A stretch of 64,000 nt of DNA from Streptomyces qinzhouensis. GTDB lineage: Bacteria > Actinomycetota > Actinomycetes > Streptomycetales > Streptomycetaceae. Positions 51,741 through 60,139 of the stretch are shown here, piece after piece (the stretch's first letter is position 1; every line of letters begins with the position of its first letter). The notes beneath the pieces were generated by a model. That model saw only the letters and a program-made list of their open reading frames with translations, ran no database searches and was not told the origin of the DNA. The translations under genes and the position numbers were made by a program. The stretch spans positions 5,952,001 to 6,016,000 of the forward strand of contig NZ_CP042266.1 of NCBI RefSeq assembly GCF_007856155.1. The letters are read 5' to 3'.

Positions 51741-54700
51741 ATGCGGCTCACCGTCACCGCGGTCGACCCCCGGGAGGGGCAGCACGCGGACTTTCTGATC
51801 GAGACCGACCCCGGGGTCCCGGCCGGTGACCTCGCGGCGCGACTGGCCCGGCGACTGCACGGCCCCCGCCGGGCCGAGGCGGAGTGCCCGGCGCTCTATC
51901 TCGGCGCCGAACCGCTCCCCGCCGATCTGCCGATGGGGGAGAGCGGGCTGCGGCCCGGCGGTCTGCTCGGCCTCGGCGCCCCGCTCCCGCTGCCCGAACC
52001 GGAGCCGCACGGCCTCGCCGAGCTGCGCGTCGTCGGCGGCCCGGGCGCCGGAGCCGTGTTCCGGCTGCCGCCGGGGGAGTACCCGATCGGGTCCGCGGCG
52101 TCCTGCGCCGTACGGCTCGACACCGACGGGCCGCCCGCCACGGCCGCCCTGCTGCGCATCCGCGCGGACGGCACGGCCGAGGTACGCGATACGCACGGTG
52201 GGACGACGGAGCCGGCGGTACGGGCCGGGGGCCGCGGCCCCGAGCGCCCCACGAGCCCGGCCGCCGGGGCCGCCCGGCCGCACGGCGAGCGGCACACCGT
52301 CCTCCTCGACGGCGCCCCCGTCCCCGTCTGGACCCCCTTCCCCACCGGCGGCATCCTCACCACCGGTCCCGCCCTCCTCGAACTCGCCGCGGCCACCCGG
52401 CCCGACGCCGCACTCCAGCCCTCCGACGACGGCACCGGACTCGACTACAACCGCCCGCCCCGGCTCCTCCCGCCGCCCGTGGCGAACCGCTTCCGGCTGC
52501 CGGTACGCCCGGCGAAGCCGCCGCGCAGCCCACTCCAGCTGGTGATGGTCTTCGCACCCCTGCTGATGGCCCTCGTCCTCGTCGTCCTCTTCGGCAACCT
52601 CCGCTTCCTCGTCTTCGGCCTGCTGTCCCCGGTCATCGCGATCGCCGGGCAGCTCAGCAGCAAGCGCCGCGGCAAGGAGAACTACGCGGAACAGCTCCAG
52701 GAGTACGAGGAGCGCAAGGCACGGCTCGAAGCCGATGTCACCGAGGCCGTCGCCGCCGAGGAGCGGGCCCGCCGCGCCGCCTGCCCCGACCCGGCGGCCG
52801 TCACCCTCATCGCCACCGGCCCCCGCCAGCGGCTGTGGGAACGCCGCTGGTCCGACGGAGACTTCCTGCTGCTCCGGCTCGGCACCGCCGACCGGCCCGC
52901 CCATCTGGAGCTGGAGGACCCCGACGAGGCCGAACACCGCCGCCGGCTCACCCGCACCACCCACGCCGTCCCCGTCGCCGTGCCGCTGCGCTCCGCCGGG
53001 GTCGCCGGAGTCGCCGGGGGACCGGCCGCCGAACCCCTCGTACGCTGGCTGATCGGCCAGGCCGCCGCCCTGCACAGCCCCTCCGATCTGAGGATCTGCG
53101 TCCTGTCCGGCCACCGCGACCGGACCGGGGACGCCGACCGCTGGGGGTGGCTGCACTGGCTGCCGCACTCCGCGCCCCTCGGTGACGGGATCCTCGGCCC
53201 CGCCGGGACCACCGCCGAGTCCGTCGGCCGCCGCATCGCCGAACTCGCCGCCCTCACCGCCGCCCGCCGGGCGGCGGGCGACCGGGCCCCGCGCGGCGGG
53301 GCCGCCGGAGAGCCCGATGTCCTCGTCGTCCTCGACGGGGCCCGCCGGCTGCGCTCCCTGCCCGGGATGATCCCGCTGCTGCGCGAAGGGCCCGCCGTCG
53401 GTGTCCACTTCCTCTGCGTCGACGACGAGGCCCGGCTGCTGCCCGAGGAGTGCCGGGCCGTCGCGGTCGCGGCCGGTGACGGCTCCGGGCGGCTCCGGGT
53501 GGCGCAGGCCGACGCCGAACCCGTCGACGACGTCCTCATGGACGGGCCGGGCCGGAGCTGGATCACCGGCATCGCCCGTGCCCTCGCTCCCGTACGGGAT
53601 GTCGGTGACGACACCGAGGAGACCCTGCTGCCCGTCTCCGCCCGGCTGCTGGACGTGCTCGGCCTGGAGCCGCCGACCCCCGAAGCCACCCTCGCGGGCT
53701 GGGCGGCGGGCGGCGGGCGGTCGACCCGGGCCGTCCTGGGCGAGGGGGTCGACGGGCCGTTCGCCGTCGACCTCGCCGCCGACGGGCCGCACGCCCTGAT
53801 CGCGGGCACCACCGGGGCGGGCAAGTCCGAACTCCTCCAGAGCCTGGTGGCGTCCCTCGCCGTCGCCAACCGCCCCGACGAGCTGAACTTCGTCCTCGTC
53901 GACTACAAGGGCGGCAGCGCCTTCGCCGAATGCGAGCAACTGCCGCACACCGTCGGCATGGTCACCGACCTGGACACCCATCTCGTCGAGCGGGCCCTCG
54001 TCTCCCTGGGCGCCGAGCTGAAGCGCCGCGAACGGATCCTCGCCGCCGCCGCGGCCAAGGACATCGACGACTATCTCGACCGGCGCGGCCGCACGACCGG
54101 ACTCGGCCCGCTGCCCCGGCTCGTCCTCGTCATCGACGAGTTCGCGTCCATGGTCCGCGAGCTGCCCGACTTCGTGACCGGGCTGGTCAACATCGCCCAG
54201 CGCGGCCGCTCCCTCGGTATCCATCTCGTCCTCGCCACCCAGCGGCCGTCCGGCGCCGTCACCTCCGACATCCGCGCCAACACCAATCTGCGGATCGCGC
54301 TCCGCACCACCGACGCGGGCGAGAGCCGCGACATCATCGACGCGCCCGACGCGGCCCGGCTGTCACCCCGGACCCCCGGGCGGGCCTACGCACGCCTCGG
54401 ACACACGGCACTGCTGCCCTTCCAGACCGGCCGGATCGGCGGCCGCCGCGCCCGCCGGACCGCGGCGGCCGGGGAACGGCCCGAGCCCCGTATCACCGAG
54501 ATCGACTGGGAGTGGCTCGGCGACCCGCCCGCCCCGGAGCCGGGCACCGGGGCCGGGACCCCGGTCGCCGTACAGGCCGTGACGGACCTCGCGGTCCTCG
54601 TCGACGCGGTGCGGGAGGCCGCGGACCGGCTGACCCTTCCCCCCGCCCGCCGCCCCTGGCTCCCGCCGCTCCCGGAGTCGCTGACACTGGACGAACTGAC

Positions 54701-56450
54701 GGGCCGGGACAGCCGGGACGGCCGGGACAGCCGGGACGGTGCCCCGGACCGGACGGCCCCGGAGACCGCGCAGGATCCCGCCCTCGCCGCCGGAGGCCCG
54801 CCGGGCCCGGCGGCTCCGGATACTCCGGCGGCCCCGGGGGCGGCCCGGGACCGCCGGGCGGAGGTTCCGGCCGGCGGCCACGGGACCACGGCTCGTCCCG
54901 CCGGAGCCCTGCCGCCCGTCCCGTACGGTCTCGTCGACCTCCCCGACGAGCAGACCCGCGACCCCCTCCTCCTCGACCTCGACACCCTGGGCCATCTCCA
55001 CCTCATCGGCTCCCCGCGCGGCGGCCGTTCGCAGGCGCTGCGGACCCTCGCCGCCGCCGTCGCCCGGGCCCACAGCAGCGCCGACGTCCATCTCTACGCC
55101 CTGGACTGCGGCAACGGCGCCCTGACGGCGCTCGCCGGGCTGCCGCACTGCGGAGCGGTCGTCGACCGGACCCAGACCGAGCGCGTCGCCCGGCTGCTCG
55201 CCCGTCTCACCGAGGAGACCGCCCGCCGCCGCACGCTCCTCGGCCGCGCTGGCGCCGCCGACCTCACCGAACTCCGCCGGAGCCTGCCGGAGGCCGAACG
55301 GCCCGCGCACATCCTGCTGATGATCGACCGCTTCGAAACCTTCGAACGCGATTTCGGCGCCTACGACCAGGGCGCCGTCCTGGAGACCCTGACCGCCCTC
55401 CTGCGGGAGGGCGCGAGCGCCGGAATCCATATCCTCCTCACCGGCGACCGGGTGCTGACGCAGAGCCGGTTCGCCGCCACCACCGAGGACAAGCTCGTCC
55501 TCCGGCTCAACGAGCGCAACGACTACGCGATGGCCGGACTGAGCCCCCGCAACGTCCCCGAGGCCATGCCGCCCGGCCGGGTCCTCTCCGTACGGACCGG
55601 CCGCAGCGCCCAGTTGGCGCTGATCGCCCCCGACCCCTCGGGAGCGGCCCAGGCCGAGGCGCTGGCCGCACTCGCCGAGCGGGTACGGGACCGGGACGCG
55701 GCCGTGCCCGCCGCCCGCCGCCCCTTCCGCGTCGACATCCTCCCCGACGAACTGAGCTTCGACGAAGCCTGGAGCCGACGCCCCGCGGATGTCTCCCCGC
55801 TCTGGGCGATGGCCGGGGTCGGCGGCGACGAACTCACCGCGCTCGGCACCGATCTGTCCAGGGTGCCGTCGTTCCTGATCGCCGGGCCGCCGCGGTCCGG
55901 CCGGAGCACGGTCCTGCTGACGATGGCCCGCTCCCTCCTCGCCCATGGCACCGAGATCGTGGTGGTGGCCCCGTTCGCGTCCCCGCTGCGGGCGCTCGCC
56001 GGCCGGCCCGGTGTGGTCGAGGTGTTCACGGAGACCGACCCCGCCGTCGCCGGCTTCCGGGCCGCGCTCGGCCGGGTCGACAGCCCGGCGGGCGCGATCG
56101 TCGTAGACGACGCCGAGATGCTGATCAACGCGGAGATCGACGCCGATCTGTCGGCGCTCGCCCGCGGCAGCGCCGGAGACGGCTGGGGCCTGGTGGTCGC
56201 CGGGAACAACGAGGCACTGTACGGCGGTGCCCCCGGCTGGCAGCAGATTGTCCGCCGCAACCGCTGCGGCGCCCTGCTCGCCCCGCGCACCCTGGGCGAC
56301 GGCGAGATCCTCGGACTGCGGGTGCCCCACGGTCTGCTCGGCGCGGACCGGGAGCCCGGCCGGGCCCATCTCCACCTCGGCGACGGACGGTTCCGTACGG
56401 TACGGGTCCCGGCCCCGGCATCCGCCGGTGATCCCGCCCCCGTCCGCTGA
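51741..56450 (+). CDS. EssC-like T7SS ATPase (FHA, two TM, three FtsK/SpoIIIE domains)
   Basis: A 1,569-residue membrane motor. An N-terminal ubiquitin-like or degenerate segment (about 1-80) precedes an FHA domain (about 92-200, LRVVGGPGAGAVFRLPPGEY), the conserved LDYNRPPRLLPPP, and two membrane helices (about 267-305). Three RecA-like domains follow. D1 has an intact Walker A GTTGAGKS (689-696) and a Walker B DE (799-800, VLVIDEFA). D2 (GSPRGGRS, from 1090) and D3 (GPPRSGRST, from 1382) have Arg in place of the Walker Lys. The FHA-TM-D1-D2-D3 layout is that of firmicute EssC rather than actinobacterial EccC, which lacks FHA. AAGGAG precedes the ATG at 51741. It would power export of the WXG-like proteins and the giant substrate next to it. 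Confidence 0.87.
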   Translation: MRLTVTAVDPREGQHADFLIETDPGVPAGDLAARLARRLHGPRRAEAECPALYLGAEPLPADLPMGESGLRPGGLLGLGAPLPLPEPEPHGLAELRVVGGPGAGAVFRLPPGEYPIGSAASCAVRLDTDGPPATAALLRIRADGTAEVRDTHGGTTEPAVRAGGRGPERPTSPAAGAARPHGERHTVLLDGAPVPVWTPFPTGGILTTGPALLELAAATRPDAALQPSDDGTGLDYNRPPRLLPPPVANRFRLPVRPAKPPRSPLQLVMVFAPLLMALVLVVLFGNLRFLVFGLLSPVIAIAGQLSSKRRGKENYAEQLQEYEERKARLEADVTEAVAAEERARRAACPDPAAVTLIATGPRQRLWERRWSDGDFLLLRLGTADRPAHLELEDPDEAEHRRRLTRTTHAVPVAVPLRSAGVAGVAGGPAAEPLVRWLIGQAAALHSPSDLRICVLSGHRDRTGDADRWGWLHWLPHSAPLGDGILGPAGTTAESVGRRIAELAALTAARRAAGDRAPRGGAAGEPDVLVVLDGARRLRSLPGMIPLLREGPAVGVHFLCVDDEARLLPEECRAVAVAAGDGSGRLRVAQADAEPVDDVLMDGPGRSWITGIARALAPVRDVGDDTEETLLPVSARLLDVLGLEPPTPEATLAGWAAGGGRSTRAVLGEGVDGPFAVDLAADGPHALIAGTTGAGKSELLQSLVASLAVANRPDELNFVLVDYKGGSAFAECEQLPHTVGMVTDLDTHLVERALVSLGAELKRRERILAAAAAKDIDDYLDRRGRTTGLGPLPRLVLVIDEFASMVRELPDFVTGLVNIAQRGRSLGIHLVLATQRPSGAVTSDIRANTNLRIALRTTDAGESRDIIDAPDAARLSPRTPGRAYARLGHTALLPFQTGRIGGRRARRTAAAGERPEPRITEIDWEWLGDPPAPEPGTGAGTPVAVQAVTDLAVLVDAVREAADRLTLPPARRPWLPPLPESLTLDELTGRDSRDGRDSRDGAPDRTAPETAQDPALAAGGPPGPAAPDTPAAPGAARDRRAEVPAGGHGTTARPAGALPPVPYGLVDLPDEQTRDPLLLDLDTLGHLHLIGSPRGGRSQALRTLAAAVARAHSSADVHLYALDCGNGALTALAGLPHCGAVVDRTQTERVARLLARLTEETARRRTLLGRAGAADLTELRRSLPEAERPAHILLMIDRFETFERDFGAYDQGAVLETLTALLREGASAGIHILLTGDRVLTQSRFAATTEDKLVLRLNERNDYAMAGLSPRNVPEAMPPGRVLSVRTGRSAQLALIAPDPSGAAQAEALAALAERVRDRDAAVPAARRPFRVDILPDELSFDEAWSRRPADVSPLWAMAGVGGDELTALGTDLSRVPSFLIAGPPRSGRSTVLLTMARSLLAHGTEIVVVAPFASPLRALAGRPGVVEVFTETDPAVAGFRAALGRVDSPAGAIVVDDAEMLINAEIDADLSALARGSAGDGWGLVVAGNNEALYGGAPGWQQIVRRNRCGALLAPRTLGDGEILGLRVPHGLLGADREPGRAHLHLGDGRFRTVRVPAPASAGDPAPVR

Positions 56451-56463
56451 GTCCGGGTACCGG

Positions 56464-56487
56464 GAAGGGGCCCGTCCGGGCCCCTTC
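56464..56487. terminator. bidirectional terminator after the EssC-like gene
   Basis: An 11-bp GAAGGGGCCCG/CGGGCCCCTTC inverted repeat with a minimal loop, between convergent genes. Confidence 0.7.
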
Positions 56488-56503
56488 TCCGGTGCGGTCC
56501 GGC

Positions 56504-57169
56504 TCAGTCCACCTCGCCGGCGCCCCCCATCCCGGACTCGAACATCCCGTACTCGAACGAGAACGTTCCGGTGATCGCGTCGAAGACGTCGTACAACTGG
56601 TCCGCGAGCGGCAGATTCGGGCTGTAGCCGGTGACGATCAGCACCCGCCGGGACGCCGGAACCGGGATGACCGTATGCATCACCAGCACCCGGTACGACA
56701 CCCCGTTCGCCGCGTCCGCCTCCTCCACGCCCGTCAGCCGGCCCACCGGCCCGATGCCCGGCAACTCCACGGTGCTGAACCGCCGGTCCCCCCGGTCCCT
56801 CCGCCGCCGTCCGGTCGCCGAGAACTGCCGGGCCAGCTCGTGCGCCGTGAACGACTCCCCGGGCGGCGGCGTCAGCCGGAAGATCATCACCCCGGCGAGC
56901 AGCAACCCGTCCTCGAACAGGTCCGTGACCCCGGCCGCGTAGACCGCGCCGTGCCTTCTCGCCGCCGCGAGGATCCGGCGGGCGTTGCGGAAGGTGCCGT
57001 TGACCAGATCACGCTCCGCCCGGTCCGGTGTCCGCCGCAGCATCCCCGCCCGTGCCTCGGCGAGGGCGTCGCCTTCGAGGTCGTAACGCGTCCAGCCCTC
57101 GGGCACCGCGATCCCGAAGGAGTCCGGCTCCCGCACCCCGGCGGTCGCCCCGGGTCCGTCCGCCGTCAT
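56504..57169 (-). CDS. unknown protein coupled to a WXG-like gene
   Basis: I do not recognise this 221-residue soluble protein. Conserved-looking parts are FGIAVPEGWTRYDLEGDAL, the long helix RNARRILAAARRHGAVYAAG, and a beta-rich C-terminal half ending in YDVFDAITGTFSFEYG. There is no signal peptide. Its ATG overlaps the stop of the upstream WXG-like gene (ATGA), so the two are made together. The overall plan, an alpha/beta single domain beside an Esx-like gene, suggests a T7SS chaperone or accessory protein of the LpqN/EspG-like kind, but that is only an inference. The start at 57169 is set by this overlap. Confidence 0.68.
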   Translation of the reverse strand: MTADGPGATAGVREPDSFGIAVPEGWTRYDLEGDALAEARAGMLRRTPDRAERDLVNGTFRNARRILAAARRHGAVYAAGVTDLFEDGLLLAGVMIFRLTPPPGESFTAHELARQFSATGRRRRDRGDRRFSTVELPGIGPVGRLTGVEEADAANGVSYRVLVMHTVIPVPASRRVLIVTGYSPNLPLADQLYDVFDAITGTFSFEYGMFESGMGGAGEVD

Positions 57170-57471
57170 CGCCGCCCGCCTCCGTCCGGCGTACCGCCGT
57201 CGTCCTTCAGGGACGCGGCCATCTCCCGGTCGGCGTCCGCGAAGCCCTTCACGATCGCCTCGCAGCCCTCCTTCAGCCCCTTGCACTCCCGCTTGAGCTG
57301 AAAGCGCCCGTCGTCCCACGCCTCGTCGAACGCCGCGCCGGCGGCGGCCAGCGGCGGTCCGACGGCGACCGCGTCGAACCCCGCGCTACGGGTGTCGATC
57401 AGCTCCATCACCCGTCCGAGGAGCTGTCCCATCTGCTCCACCTCCGTTCCCGGTACCTCGATTTCCGCCAT
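57166..57471 (-). CDS. small WXG-like (Esx-type) protein
   Basis: A 101-residue helical protein. The inter-helix turn EAWDDGRFQLKRECKG has a Trp-x-x-Gly in place of WxG, flanked by helix 1 (EVEQMGQLLGRVMELIDTRS) and helix 2 (EGCEAIVKGFADADREMAAS). Two cysteines lie in the second helix region. It is therefore likely a second T7SS substrate or chaperone of the island. The ATG at 57471 is chosen for the typical MAEI start and gives normal WXG100 length; the frame back to 57531 is rejected. It has its own ECF-type promoter and is translationally coupled to the downstream unknown gene. Confidence 0.78.
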   Translation of the reverse strand: MAEIEVPGTEVEQMGQLLGRVMELIDTRSAGFDAVAVGPPLAAAGAAFDEAWDDGRFQLKRECKGLKEGCEAIVKGFADADREMAASLKDDGGTPDGGGRR

Positions 57472-57528
57472 GCTCCGACCGCCTTTCCGGGCTCTGTGGA
57501 CCCGGCGGCGCGTGCCGCCGGTGCCGCG

Positions 57529-57556
57529 CACACGGGTGGCGTCGCGGAAAGGTTCA
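57529..57556 (-). promoter_or_regulatory. putative ECF sigma promoter, WXG-like gene pair
   Basis: On the minus strand, TGAACC (57556-57551), 16 nt, CGTGTG (57534-57529). The leader to the ATG at 57471 is about 52 nt. A diverging TGAACC at 57569-57574 faces the DUF1996 gene but lacks a CGT-type -10. Confidence 0.65.
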
Positions 57557-57602
57557 GCCGTCAGTTGTTGAACCGTCGTTCAGAAGCTGGAACCCTGACC
57601 GG

Positions 57603-58601
57603 GTGGGGAATCAACTCCGTTTCAGGAAGCTTCCGTTGGCGCGGCACACGCTTGTGCCGGCGCTGCTCGTGGCCGTCGTCGTGACCGCGATCGTCGCCAG
57701 TCGTCCGGCCGGTGCGCCGGACGGACCGCCCGACAGCGCGTACATCTCCGTCGCCGAACTGCCGGAGGCCGTCCCCGAACCCCGCTCGGGACCCGACGCC
57801 GCCACCGGCTCCTGGACCGTGGAGTGCGGCCGCAACGAACGCGGCCACTACAACACCGACAACGTGGTGACCTCCCCCGGTCTTGTCGGCGGCGCCCACC
57901 ACACCCATGACTACGTCGGCAACACCACCACCGACGCCCGCTCCACGGATGCCTCCCTCGCCACCGCCCCCACCACCTGCACCGGCGGCACCGACCGCTC
58001 CGCCTACTTCTGGCCGGTACTGCGCCGCCTCGACCGCGAGGGCGCGGACGCCGAATCCCACGGCGGCGGAAGGCACGGCAACACCGGCGAGATCCTCGTC
58101 CCCTCCGCCGTACGCATCGAATACCGCGGCAACCCCCTGGCCCGGGTCCTGCCGCTGCCGGCCGGACTGCGGATGATCACCGGGGATCCGGTGGCGGCCA
58201 CCACTACCGACGAGAACGTCCGCGCCCAGTGGGGCTGTTCGAACCGTCCCGGCCGGTTCACCACCAAGTACCCGCGCTGCCCGGAAGGCAGCGACCTCAC
58301 CCGTACGCTCACCTTCCCGAGCTGCTGGAACGGCCTCCACCCCGACAGCGACGGCCACCGCGCCCATATCGTCCACCCGGCCGCCTCCGGGCTCTGCCCG
58401 CCCGCGACCTTCCCCGTGCCGCGGCTCCGCATCACCCTCGCCTACGACCTTCCCGACGGCGCCCCCTTCGCCGTCGACTCCTTCCCCGAGCAGCGGCGCG
58501 ACCCCAGGACCGACCACGCCATGTACGTCGGCGCGCTGCCGGACCGGGCCCGCGAGGAGATGGCCGACTGCGTCAACGAGTCCCGTCACTGCCGGGGTTG
58601 A
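57603..58601 (+). CDS. DUF1996-domain secreted protein
   Basis: A 332-residue protein with an N-terminal signal or anchor (about 13-33, LARHTLVPALLVAVVVTAIV). The DUF1996 domain is recognised by GAHHTHDYVGN (about 98), SAYFWPVLRR, FPSCWNGLHPDSDGHRAH and the C-terminal LRITLAYDL. The domain has conserved His, Trp and Cys residues and occurs in secreted proteins of fungi and actinobacteria; its function is unknown. The GTG at 57603 has no good Shine-Dalgarno sequence and lies 28 nt after a TGAACC -35-like word at 57569, a distance that would allow a leaderless start, but the -10 is poor. It is divergent from the WXG-like pair and just upstream of the sigma gene. Confidence 0.83.
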   Translation: MGNQLRFRKLPLARHTLVPALLVAVVVTAIVASRPAGAPDGPPDSAYISVAELPEAVPEPRSGPDAATGSWTVECGRNERGHYNTDNVVTSPGLVGGAHHTHDYVGNTTTDARSTDASLATAPTTCTGGTDRSAYFWPVLRRLDREGADAESHGGGRHGNTGEILVPSAVRIEYRGNPLARVLPLPAGLRMITGDPVAATTTDENVRAQWGCSNRPGRFTTKYPRCPEGSDLTRTLTFPSCWNGLHPDSDGHRAHIVHPAASGLCPPATFPVPRLRITLAYDLPDGAPFAVDSFPEQRRDPRTDHAMYVGALPDRAREEMADCVNESRHCRG

Positions 58602-58626
58602 ACCGTCCGGCCGCCCCGGCCGTGTT
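58599..58626 (+). promoter_or_regulatory. putative autoregulatory ECF promoter of the sigma gene
   Basis: TGAACC (58599-58604) overlaps the end of the DUF1996 stop. After 16 nt comes CGTGTT (58621-58626). The predicted leader to the sigma ATG at 58670 is about 38 nt. ECF sigma genes commonly transcribe themselves, so this copy is the best anchor for naming the motif. Confidence 0.72.
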
Positions 58627-58669
58627 CAGCGCGACGGACCGGCGGAGGACGGATGGACGGAGTGAGTGG

Positions 58670-59254
58670 ATGGCCGCACTGTGGTCACGCGCCCGGCAGA
58701 GGTCGAGCGACGAAATCCTGATCAGGGCGCTTTACGAGGAACACGGCAGGGCCCTCCTCGCCTACGCCCAGCGGCTCACGGGCGACCGGGCGGCGGCGGA
58801 GGACGTGGTTCAGGAGACGCTCATCCGGGCCTGGAAGCACCATGAGTCACTGACCAACGGCAAGGGCTCGGTCCGCGGCTGGCTGCTCACCGTCGCCCGG
58901 AACATCGTCACGGACCGCTGTCGGGCCCGCGCCGCGCGCCCCACCGAGGTCGCCGAGTCCCCGGCGAACGGTCCCGTCGAGAGCGACCACGCGGAGGCCG
59001 TCGTCGATTCGATGGTCGTGATGGAGGCACTGGACCAGTTGTCACCGGACCATCGTGAGGTCCTGGTGGAGCTGTACTTCCAGGGCCGCACGGTCACCGA
59101 AGCGGCAAAGACGCTCGGAATACCGGCGGGAACGGTCAAATCACGATCACACTATGCACTGAAGGCATTGAGAGAGCTGTACGCCGGGAACGGTGACCCC
59201 AAGAACCCCGAACGCAGGAGCCGGCTGGTCGTGGTGAAGGAGGCGGCGGCATGA
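58670..59254 (+). CDS. ECF-type RNA polymerase sigma factor
   Basis: A 194-residue sigma factor. Region 2 (about 20-88) has LYEEHGRALLAYAQRLTGDRAAAEDVVQETLIRAWKH and the -10-binding segment GWLLTVARNIVTDRCRAR. Region 4 (about 120-175) has LDQLSPDHREVLVELYFQG and the helix-turn-helix TVTEAAKTLGIPAGTVKSR. There is no region 3, as expected of ECF factors. The ATG at 58670 is preceded by GGAG-like sequence. Its stop overlaps the anti-sigma start (ATGA), so they are coupled. The promoter-like TGAACC/CGTGTT element upstream and six copies elsewhere in the island suggest that it controls itself and the secretion genes. Confidence 0.92.
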   Translation: MAALWSRARQRSSDEILIRALYEEHGRALLAYAQRLTGDRAAAEDVVQETLIRAWKHHESLTNGKGSVRGWLLTVARNIVTDRCRARAARPTEVAESPANGPVESDHAEAVVDSMVVMEALDQLSPDHREVLVELYFQGRTVTEAAKTLGIPAGTVKSRSHYALKALRELYAGNGDPKNPERRSRLVVVKEAAA

Positions 59255-59958
59255 GCATCCAGCAGCACGACAGCGCACTGTTCGGCGCCTATGTGCTCGG
59301 CGCCCTCGACGACGAGGAGAACCGCGAGATCGAGGCCCATGTGGCCGACTGCGAGGGATGCCGGATGGAGGTCGAAGCACTCAGGCGACTGGAGACCACG
59401 CTGGGCGAGGTGCCACCGGAGGCCTTTCTCGACGGTCCGCCCGAGGGCGGCGATCTGATGCTCCGGCGCACCCTGCGCCAGGTCCACGCGGAACGCGGCC
59501 GGGCCGAGACCCGGCGCCGCGCCTTCCTGGCGGCGGTGGCGGCGGTGGCCGCCGTCTCCGTCCTGGGCGCGGGCTTCTACCTCGGCCGGGGCGAGGACAG
59601 CGGCGCCGCCCGGCCGGCGATCGCCGCGCCCACGGTCGTCCAGACCCCGCCCCAGGGGGTCCGGGTGGCCTCCGCCACCGACCCCGGCACCGGCGCCACC
59701 ATGGCGGTCCGGGTCACCCCGGCCACCGAATGGGTCCGGGTCAACGCCGCCGTCGGCGGCATCCCCAAGGGCGAGCTCTGCCGTCTGCTGGTCGTCTCCA
59801 CAAGCGGGAAGACCGAGGTCGCGGGGAGCTGGACGGTCGGCAGCGCCGAGAAGGGCGCCAACCTCGACGGCTCGGCCGCGATCCCGGCGAAGGAGGTCAA
59901 GGAGATCGTCGTGGAGAACGCCGCGGGGAAGCGGTATGTGACGGCGCGCCTGACCTAG
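59251..59958 (+). CDS. zinc-binding anti-sigma factor (RskA/ZAS type)
   Basis: A 235-residue membrane protein that should hold the adjacent sigma factor inactive. The cytoplasmic N-terminal domain has the zinc motif H30-x3-C34-x2-C37 (HVADCEGC) followed by the sigma-binding helix. A single membrane segment (about 89-112, FLAAVAAVAAVSVLGAGFYLG) leads to an extracellular RskA-like domain of about 120 residues (from APTVVQTPPQGVRVASATD). AAGGAGG precedes the ATG, which overlaps the sigma stop by four bases. Release probably occurs by redox change at the zinc site or by regulated proteolysis; the signal is unknown. Confidence 0.92.
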   Translation: MSIQQHDSALFGAYVLGALDDEENREIEAHVADCEGCRMEVEALRRLETTLGEVPPEAFLDGPPEGGDLMLRRTLRQVHAERGRAETRRRAFLAAVAAVAAVSVLGAGFYLGRGEDSGAARPAIAAPTVVQTPPQGVRVASATDPGTGATMAVRVTPATEWVRVNAAVGGIPKGELCRLLVVSTSGKTEVAGSWTVGSAEKGANLDGSAAIPAKEVKEIVVENAAGKRYVTARLT

Positions 59959-60044
59959 GACGCCGGGGCCACCCGTACGGCCGGACCCTGACCGCCGCTT
60001 CCGCGCGATCCGGGACCGACCGCGCGCCGCACCCCGGAACACCT

Positions 60045-60077
60045 GCCCCGCCCGGCGGCTTCCCGCCCGGGCGGGGC
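60045..60077 (+). terminator. terminator after the sigma/anti-sigma operon
   Basis: An 11-bp perfect GCCCCGCCCGG/CCGGGCGGGGC stem (60045-60055 and 60067-60077) with an 11-nt loop. Confidence 0.68.
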
Positions 60078-60139
60078 GCACCCCTGTTTTCAGCCGTTGG
60101 CTCACGAAAAACCTTTGCGACCTCTCCCGCCCGCCGTGA

